Shown one piece after another: positions 45,786-50,751 of a stretch of 50,751 nucleotides of DNA; positions within the stretch are counted from its first letter, which is position 1, and every line of letters starts with the position of its first letter. Below the pieces are notes generated by a model. The model was not told the DNA's origin and made no database searches. It worked only from the letters and a program-made list of their open reading frames with translations. The DNA is taken from positions 1 through 50,751 of the IMG/VR virus record IMGVR_UViG_3300021962_000156. One strand, given 5' to 3'. The translations under genes and the position numbers were made by a program. Origin of the DNA: a virus.

Positions 45786-45987
45786 ATTCCTTATAAATTT
45801 TCAAACCTTGCTCTTCAGCTAACTTCTTTTGCTCTTTTTTAGTTCTAATATCGTCAACAACAGACAAAATAAAACCTTCAAGAAATCCAAAGATAGCTAA
45901 AACACACAAATATCCCAAAAGCAACACACCGCAAATCTTTGCAATCATCCATGCAAAAGCTTGCCAATTGTCCAAATTAATATTCAT
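45784..45987 (-). CDS. Small single-helix membrane protein
   Basis: The ATG at 45987 has AAAGGAG before it, so it is chosen over an open frame 11 codons longer. One long hydrophobic helix (FAWMIAKICGVLLLGYLCVL and beyond) is followed by a charged tail, RTKKEQKKLAEEQGLKIYK. A 67-residue single-pass protein could be a holin-like or accessory membrane protein, but nothing proves this. Confidence 0.6.
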   Translation of the reverse strand: MNINLDNWQAFAWMIAKICGVLLLGYLCVLAIFGFLEGFILSVVDDIRTKKEQKKLAEEQGLKIYKE

Positions 45988-46041
45988 GTCAACTCCTTTC
46001 TTTTGTGACTGTGGCTCCAACTAGTAATTTTCTTTTCGCCA

Positions 46042-46698
46042 CTATACAGGATATACAGTCTCTAAGCCAATTCCCTTAAGCATTGGATTGGCAGCTAGAT
46101 TTTTAGCGTTACTTTTGACCCAAGACCTAAACTTATTCTCGGCAGAAATAGCATTAGGCTCCGTGGGTTGACGACCCTGCTTCACGTCCTTAGCATGCGT
46201 AGCCTCATGAACTATAGTAGATGCTATTTCAAGTATTGTTAAAGCATCTTTATTAGGCTTTCCAGCATGCTGAGCCACATTACGGCTCGTATTTACGTGT
46301 ATGATGCTCGATGGTTTTATCTCTTGAATTTGAATGTCAGGATAATTTTTAAGCTCTTTTTGCAACAAATGATAAGGAAGTTGCTCCAATCTAGATTTGT
46401 AACTTTTATAAGTATTTTTTCCAAATCGAAGCATTAATTTTCTTTCAACATCAGGACCAAGAACATTACTATTCTCTCCACTTGTAAACATTCCAAAAAC
46501 ACCTTTAGTCAAAGGTGCAATCGTACTTATATCCCACAAAAGCTTCTCCCCCTGCGGTAACGTAGCATCATAAGCTCTTACTAAATCAATAGCAGATTTA
46601 GAGCGATTATAATAGGGAGATATCTTGTCTATGACAGCTTCTGAACCTAAAACAGAAGGATTTATTTGTTCCTGTAGCCATTCAAAAAATCTTTTCAT
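46042..46698 (-). CDS. HExxH metallopeptidase with capsid-targeting-like start
   Basis: It begins MKRFFEWLQEQ with E10 as in the shared motif; cutting after LQE would free the peptidase. The zinc-binding helix is H164-E-A-T-H168 in STIVHEATHAKDVKQG, and E187 (SAENKF) is a possible third ligand. Residues 12-160 match no family I know. If the start sequence targets the head, the enzyme would be packaged and possibly injected with the DNA. CATAAATA plus four bases stands before the ATG and no Shine-Dalgarno is seen. Confidence 0.75.
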   Translation of the reverse strand: MKRFFEWLQEQINPSVLGSEAVIDKISPYYNRSKSAIDLVRAYDATLPQGEKLLWDISTIAPLTKGVFGMFTSGENSNVLGPDVERKLMLRFGKNTYKSYKSRLEQLPYHLLQKELKNYPDIQIQEIKPSSIIHVNTSRNVAQHAGKPNKDALTILEIASTIVHEATHAKDVKQGRQPTEPNAISAENKFRSWVKSNAKNLAANPMLKGIGLETVYPV

Positions 46699-46702
46699 AC
46701 TG

Positions 46703-46710
46703 TATTTATG
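46703..46710 (-). promoter_or_regulatory. T4-late-like box CATAAATA, four bases from ATG
   Basis: The leftward strand reads CATAAATA, CAGT, ATG, with no ribosome site; the geometry is the same as at 37647 and 32831. Confidence 0.55.
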
Positions 46711-46737
46711 AACACGCTAAATTAAAAAGGAGGAAAA

Positions 46738-46983
46738 ATGCAGGAAACAATTCAATCTCTGAAAGAAGAAATAAAAAAACTTAAAAAAAATGCTATAAGA
46801 TCTCAATATATGCTTGATGAAGGCATAGAAATCATGACCGGAGTTCATGAACGCATCGTCACCCTTATGAACGCAATCAAAGAACATCGATTCAGGACAG
46901 AAGATGCAAAACTCACCGTGAGCGATTATGATGAGAAATTGTGGCAAGTCCTTGATGAAATGGAAAAACTTGAGGAACTGTAA
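46738..46983 (+). CDS. 81-residue coiled-coil protein
   Basis: The chain is one or two long charged helices: QSLKEEIKKLKKNAIRSQYM, EIMTGVHERIVTLMNAIKEH and DYDEKLWQVLDEMEKLEEL. Heptad-like Leu/Ile spacing indicates a coiled coil. The site AAAAGGAGG is strong. Its stop overlaps the ATG of the phosphoesterase (TAATG), so they are co-translated. Function unknown. Confidence 0.72.
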   Translation: MQETIQSLKEEIKKLKKNAIRSQYMLDEGIEIMTGVHERIVTLMNAIKEHRFRTEDAKLTVSDYDEKLWQVLDEMEKLEEL

Positions 46984-47507
46984 TGTCAAATATATTCTTC
47001 ATTTCTGATACCCACTTCGGCCATCAAGGCATGTGCTTCTTCACCAGAGATGATGGCACTAAAATCAGACCATTCAATACATGCAACGAATGCGATGATC
47101 ACATGATTGAACAATGGAATAAAATAGTCAGACCTAAAGATAAAGTATATCACCTTGGTGATGTCGCTATGAAAAGAGCATACATCTCAACAGTAGAAAA
47201 ACTAAACGGTGAGAAAATTCTTATTAAAGGAAACCATGATATTTTCAAGATTACAGATTACACAAAATATTTCAGAGATGTCAGAGGAACTCATAAATTA
47301 GATAAATATATCTTGTCGCACTACCCAATTCACCCTGAACATATTAATCAAAATTGCTATAATTTCCACGGCCATCTTCACTACAGAGAAGTACTTCTAG
47401 CAGATAAAAATATAGACCCAAGATACTTAAATCTCTGCGTTGAATGCATTAATTACTGCCCAATTCCATTCGAAGAAGCTAAACAAAAATTACATTCACG
47501 ACTTTAA
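46983..47507 (+). CDS. Calcineurin-like metallophosphoesterase
   Basis: The metal ligands are all visible: D9-x-H11 in FISDTHFGH, G-D in HLGDVAMK, G-N-H-D in IKGNHDIFK, H in LSHYPIHPE and G-H-x-H in FHGHLHYRE. This is the YfcE-like/phage type, 174 residues, soluble. It hydrolyses a phosphomonoester or diester; phage versions may act on nucleic acid ends or cyclic nucleotides, but the substrate is unknown. It overlaps the converging 609-residue gene by 12 bases. Confidence 0.87.
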   Translation: MSNIFFISDTHFGHQGMCFFTRDDGTKIRPFNTCNECDDHMIEQWNKIVRPKDKVYHLGDVAMKRAYISTVEKLNGEKILIKGNHDIFKITDYTKYFRDVRGTHKLDKYILSHYPIHPEHINQNCYNFHGHLHYREVLLADKNIDPRYLNLCVECINYCPIPFEEAKQKLHSRL

Positions 47508-49325
47508 TTCTAGCCACTCCTTAAATCCTTTGCCCTTCATCGAAGTTAACATGTTCCTCAACGCTGCAAAAGTTGTGTGAGGCAACATATTCATCTGATT
47601 CGTCTTCACTTTTAATTTCGTGCCCTTTTCAACCTTGGCACTCGTGCCAGTCATGCCCACATCACCCTTCTCAGTCTTGGCACTAGTCCCTCCCATTGTC
47701 GTTCCATGCAATTTGTCATAATCCAAGTCTTTCACATTTACGAGTGTCTTCAAACCACGCTTCTCCTGAGCATCGTAAAAGTCCTTGGCTTTTAATGCGC
47801 CCATGCCATTAATCTTTATACCATTTCTTCTCAATGTATAAACTATCTGCTCAAGTATTATGTTGTTTACAGCAGGATCATTTGGATCAAATCTAGGATT
47901 CATAGTAGACCCAGTTATCACCAAAAAGTCTTGCTTGGCTTGCTCAAATGCCGGTGTTCCAACCACCAACTTGGGATACTTCTGACCAAATAATTTGAGT
48001 TGCTTAATCTGAGGTGTCTTGTAATTCAATAACATTCTCTCCGAAAATCCACTATCAAAATCCTCTACATCCTCAAGCTTGCCTTTTGCACGCAAACCAA
48101 CTACATAACCCTCGTCTTCCGCTATGCCATAAGTCTTTTTATCCAAAAATCTTGCATCAAAAGTATCACCATCCACTACACGATATCCCTGCCCCTTGCC
48201 AAATCCTAAAGGATACCAGAACTGCGGAAATCCAACCTTGCTCTTCTTGACCCCACCTATCCAGATAGGCAAGGCCACACCAAGACCCTTAGACAAAGCA
48301 TCCATAGTCTCTTTCAAATTGCCTTCCTTAACACTAAAAGTAATATGGTAATTTGATGGCAATGCCTTGTTGCCAAATGTCTTCATCAACCCCGGAATAG
48401 CCGTATAATCATAAAACTGCAAGAACGCAGGATTAAAATTGCACTTGATTCCAGTAGTTGCTTGTTTCCACATCTGATTGAAAATATCAAAGAACACAAC
48501 CCTGTCACTGCCATCCACAGCAGCTAATGTGATTGATTTAAACTCTATTGGGTTACCTTCCTTAGAACTTTTACCATTTAACAAACGAAGATATTTGTTA
48601 ATACCATCTATTGTTTTTTGATCTAATAAAAATGCATTAGCATAATGCTTAATATCAGTAGTGCCATTCAGACGAATTGCATAATGATCTAAGTCCTTGC
48701 CCTTGCGACAGTTTTCATACAAAGCACCTATAGCTGCTTTAAAATATTGCTCCAAAGTATTGTTATAAAACAAATCCTGATTCGTTTTATACATGAACGT
48801 TTTCTTATAACCACCAACAGTCTTCACATCAACATGACCGCCACTCATATGCAAACACGTTAATGCACAACCACCAATTGCTTTTATCTTGCTAATAACG
48901 TTATAAGGCACCTTAATTGCATCACTCATGCCAACATAATTGCCATGCTCAGCAGTCATCTCAGGCTTGCGAGGACGAACAGTAATACTGCCAGATACAG
49001 GCCTAACACCGGGAGACTTTACACCACGCACTTCCTCTTCCTGAGGTATAATCGCAACCCTTTTACCCAAACGCCTAGAATTAAATTCAAAATTCTCAGT
49101 GTTTACCTGTAAACCCTCTATGTAGGAAGCTCCATGCTCTCGAACATACGGAGAAAATTTTTCCACCTCTTCCTTAGGTAAAATACTCTCCCAATTAGAC
49201 ATCAACTCAATTAACCAAATTACCGTAGCAGATGCACAAGTTGTTTGACATGTCCTGTCCACACTTGCTAATGGCATCCTCTCTGCCTCAAGCAAAAACC
49301 AATCTTTAAACGCAATATTGATCAC
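47496..49325 (-). CDS. 609-residue protein of unknown function with W-motif at both ends
   Basis: A GTG start with AAAGGTG eight bases ahead is used. The N-terminus, MINIAFKDWFLLEAE, has the F-x-x-W motif and an LLE-A site; the C-terminus ends GFKEWLELKS, a second copy of the motif. Between them there is a cysteine-bearing first part (DRTCQTTCASATVIW, GGCALTCLHMSGGH), long alpha/beta segments and near residues 550-585 two related TSAK-x-EKG repeats. I recognise no family. It may be a head-packaged or virion-associated protein; the two-ended motif is unusual. Confidence 0.68.
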   Translation of the reverse strand: MINIAFKDWFLLEAERMPLASVDRTCQTTCASATVIWLIELMSNWESILPKEEVEKFSPYVREHGASYIEGLQVNTENFEFNSRRLGKRVAIIPQEEEVRGVKSPGVRPVSGSITVRPRKPEMTAEHGNYVGMSDAIKVPYNVISKIKAIGGCALTCLHMSGGHVDVKTVGGYKKTFMYKTNQDLFYNNTLEQYFKAAIGALYENCRKGKDLDHYAIRLNGTTDIKHYANAFLLDQKTIDGINKYLRLLNGKSSKEGNPIEFKSITLAAVDGSDRVVFFDIFNQMWKQATTGIKCNFNPAFLQFYDYTAIPGLMKTFGNKALPSNYHITFSVKEGNLKETMDALSKGLGVALPIWIGGVKKSKVGFPQFWYPLGFGKGQGYRVVDGDTFDARFLDKKTYGIAEDEGYVVGLRAKGKLEDVEDFDSGFSERMLLNYKTPQIKQLKLFGQKYPKLVVGTPAFEQAKQDFLVITGSTMNPRFDPNDPAVNNIILEQIVYTLRRNGIKINGMGALKAKDFYDAQEKRGLKTLVNVKDLDYDKLHGTTMGGTSAKTEKGDVGMTGTSAKVEKGTKLKVKTNQMNMLPHTTFAALRNMLTSMKGKGFKEWLELKS

Positions 49326-49343
49326 AATAAAACACCTTTATTT

Positions 49344-49982
49344 TTATATATAAAGGGTTTTTGCTATTTTATATCCCTTAGAATCCAACCAGTACTTGTA
49401 TGTCGTATTAATTGCATCACAGTGTTCTTTACTTAATCTTTTTGTGTAATGCTTAAATGTATTTTCACTTATGTGCTTGACATGCATCAAAGTAGTTTTA
49501 TCAAATTCACCAGCAGGATTGCCAATTCTAGATAAATCATCTAAAAGTTTGTTACAGTCAACTGGCAATCCCAAAATGCCAAATATTGTTTGAACAACTT
49601 TCTCCTTGTTTTCCTTAAAGTCTTCATAAACTAACTCATAGTCAGTGTGATCATTCCAAGCTTCATACATATCCAATATTTCTTTACACATTTGAATTAT
49701 ACTGTCAGTGTTTTTGTAAGTTCCTCGTGGCATTAAATCTAAAGCAGATGCTGCAATGTACCTAATATCCCTTCTAGTCGTAAAAACAAAATCACTCCAA
49801 TTCAACCATCTTTTCTTGAAGTCATGTATCTTCAGAATGTTATGATGCTCACCCGGAACAAATGAATTCACCCACTGAGCACTTATCTGCTCAGCAGGAA
49901 AATTCTGTTCCAATCCTAAACGCACTATATTGTAAAGTCTTGTACTTCCTGATCGTGCTATGCCAGCACAAATAATATTCAA
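49344..49982 (-). CDS. Sulfotransferase-family protein
   Basis: The PAPS-binding pattern is visible: the 5'-PSB loop ICAGIARSGSTRLYNIV, the 3'-phosphate region TTRRDIRYIAASALD, and YEDFKENKEKVVQTIFGIL followed by GLP. At 212 residues it is a compact version of the family, with catalytic His not clearly placed (HDFKKRW is a candidate). It would transfer sulfate to a hydroxyl or amine. The ATG overlaps the stop of the secreted Gly/Met-rich gene by four bases, so the two are translated together. Possible targets are that protein, host glycans or lipids. Confidence 0.72.
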   Translation of the reverse strand: MNIICAGIARSGSTRLYNIVRLGLEQNFPAEQISAQWVNSFVPGEHHNILKIHDFKKRWLNWSDFVFTTRRDIRYIAASALDLMPRGTYKNTDSIIQMCKEILDMYEAWNDHTDYELVYEDFKENKEKVVQTIFGILGLPVDCNKLLDDLSRIGNPAGEFDKTTLMHVKHISENTFKHYTKRLSKEHCDAINTTYKYWLDSKGYKIAKTLYI

Positions 49983-50743
49983 ATCCCAAACCCTCCATTA
50001 AATCCAAAACCTTTGGCTCCACCAAATCCTCCCCCTAGTCCACCACCGAACTGTCCACCGCCAAAGGAACCAAGATTAGAACCGCCACTAAACCCACCAA
50101 AACCAAAATTGTTACCGCCAAGTTGACCTCCTCCCAATCCAAATTGACCACCACCAAAACCACCGCCTAATCCCTGCATCCCTCCACCAAATCCACCCAT
50201 GCCCATGCCACTCATACTTCCACCACCCATTCCTAACATGTATCCACTTTCTATAGGAATAATAGAGTAAGGACCCCCCATACCAGTAGGCCTCACAACC
50301 GTTCCGGGTGTATAAGCTCCAAAAGGATTGTTATTTCCAGAATTACCACCAATATTCCCTCCAATACCCATCATACCACCCATACCACCCATGCCGCCCA
50401 TGCCCATACCGCCCATGCCCATCATTCCACCCATGCCACCCATTCCCATACCACTCATGCCCATCATTCCACCACCCATACCGCCCATTCCCATACCACT
50501 CATTCCACCACCCATGCCACCATTTCCTAAATTACCACCATTTACTCCCATACCACCAAAATTCATACCGCCACCCTGAACACCCATCTGACCACCCATG
50601 CCCACACTTATCACAGGAGGTCTCATCGGCGCAGGTAATGAAGGACGTGGAGGCATCGTCGGCCTAAATTGAGCCGCCGTCAAAATACCCCCAAATACAA
50701 CCACTACAAAAATCAAAAATACTCTCAATAATTTCATTTCCAT
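49979..50743 (-). CDS. Secreted Gly/Met-rich repeat protein
   Basis: The N-terminus has a signal peptide: K4 then LLRVFLIFVVVVFGGILTAA, cut probably before QFRPT. The rest is Pro-rich for 25 residues (PTMPPRPSLPAPMRPPV) and then runs of G-M-G-G-M-G-G and later G-F-G-G-G repeats, over 60% Gly and Met. It is likely an exported flexible polymer or matrix protein. A similar composition is common in secreted proteins of some bacteria such as Planctomycetes. It is coupled to the sulfotransferase gene. Confidence 0.72.
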   Translation of the reverse strand: MEMKLLRVFLIFVVVVFGGILTAAQFRPTMPPRPSLPAPMRPPVISVGMGGQMGVQGGGMNFGGMGVNGGNLGNGGMGGGMSGMGMGGMGGGMMGMSGMGMGGMGGMMGMGGMGMGGMGGMGGMMGIGGNIGGNSGNNNPFGAYTPGTVVRPTGMGGPYSIIPIESGYMLGMGGGSMSGMGMGGFGGGMQGLGGGFGGGQFGLGGGQLGGNNFGFGGFSGGSNLGSFGGGQFGGGLGGGFGGAKGFGFNGGFGI

Positions 50744-50751
50744 AATCTCAC

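Noticed and set aside
50308-50667. Pro/His- and Pro/Met-rich rightward frames over the Gly/Met-rich gene
   Set aside because: Opposite-strand shadows of the GMGG repeats; the leftward frame has a signal peptide and a coupled neighbour.
1-50751. tRNA, rRNA or integrase/attachment sites
   Set aside because: I looked for cloverleaf-like arms with GTTC/CCA ends and found none I could support; no recombinase gene or flanking direct repeat is seen.

Overview
The window looks like late and accessory sequence from a large double-stranded DNA tailed phage, and not like a bacterial chromosome. Genes are packed head to tail or overlapping, most are short, no gap exceeds about 130 bases, and the DNA is AT-rich. 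It encodes giant fibre proteins, small virion-type proteins and a phage-type sigma factor. There are no tRNA, rRNA, IS or CRISPR features that I can support. Terminase, portal and major capsid genes are not in the window. The host cannot be fixed from the sequence. Secreted proteins with Sec signal peptides, galactofuranose and heptosyltransferase-like enzymes and an ExbB/ExbD-like pair suggest a diderm host. A Gly/Met-rich secreted protein and an McsA-like protein are weakly reminiscent of Planctomycetes, which is inference only.

Region 1 (1-19112, all leftward) is one adhesin/fibre block of about 19 kb, read from right to left: a small virion protein, a 1644-residue fibre made of SG-x-I repeats, a glycine-rich tip-like protein, a LamG-like lectin domain protein, a 3426-residue fibre of the same repeat type, an RCC1-type propeller protein, and the first four codons of a second gene starting with the same residues as the RCC1 gene, cut by the window edge.

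Region 2 (19200-30540, mixed strands) holds regulation, nucleic-acid and modification genes: a GT-A-type glycosyltransferase, a Nudix hydrolase, a small winged-helix-like protein, a TPR/GT9-like glycosyltransferase, a sigma-70-like factor, an acidic heptad-repeat protein, a stand-alone Prim-Pol domain with a zinc ribbon, a COOH-NH2 amidoligase, a virion protein, and a membrane protein coupled to an McsA-like zinc protein.

Region 3 (30535-42400) holds a subtilisin-family protease interrupted by a 408-residue intein inside the catalytic-His motif, several small virion proteins, a second GT9-like enzyme, a secreted trypsin-like protease, UDP-galactopyranose mutase, a highly expressed decoration-like protein, a free LAGLIDADG homing endonuclease and a C39-like cysteine peptidase.

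Region 4 (42450-50751) holds two divergent small proteins sharing a 17-bp promoter region, a three-gene membrane operon with ExbB/TolQ-like and ExbD/TolR-like subunits, a deaminase-fold protein, a HExxH metallopeptidase, a metallophosphoesterase, a 609-residue unknown protein, a sulfotransferase and a secreted Gly/Met-rich protein.

Three patterns cut across the regions. First, at least nine otherwise unrelated proteins begin with a short F-x-x-W-(L/F)-x-E-like sequence that resembles the T4 capsid-targeting sequence, so they may be packaged in the head and clipped. Second, several genes have a T4-late-like box (TATAAATA, CATAAATA or TGTAAATA) exactly four bases before the ATG and no Shine-Dalgarno, which suggests leaderless late mRNAs; the sigma-like protein at 25313 is the obvious candidate to read these boxes. 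Third, the window has an unusual number of proteases and cell-surface modifying enzymes.
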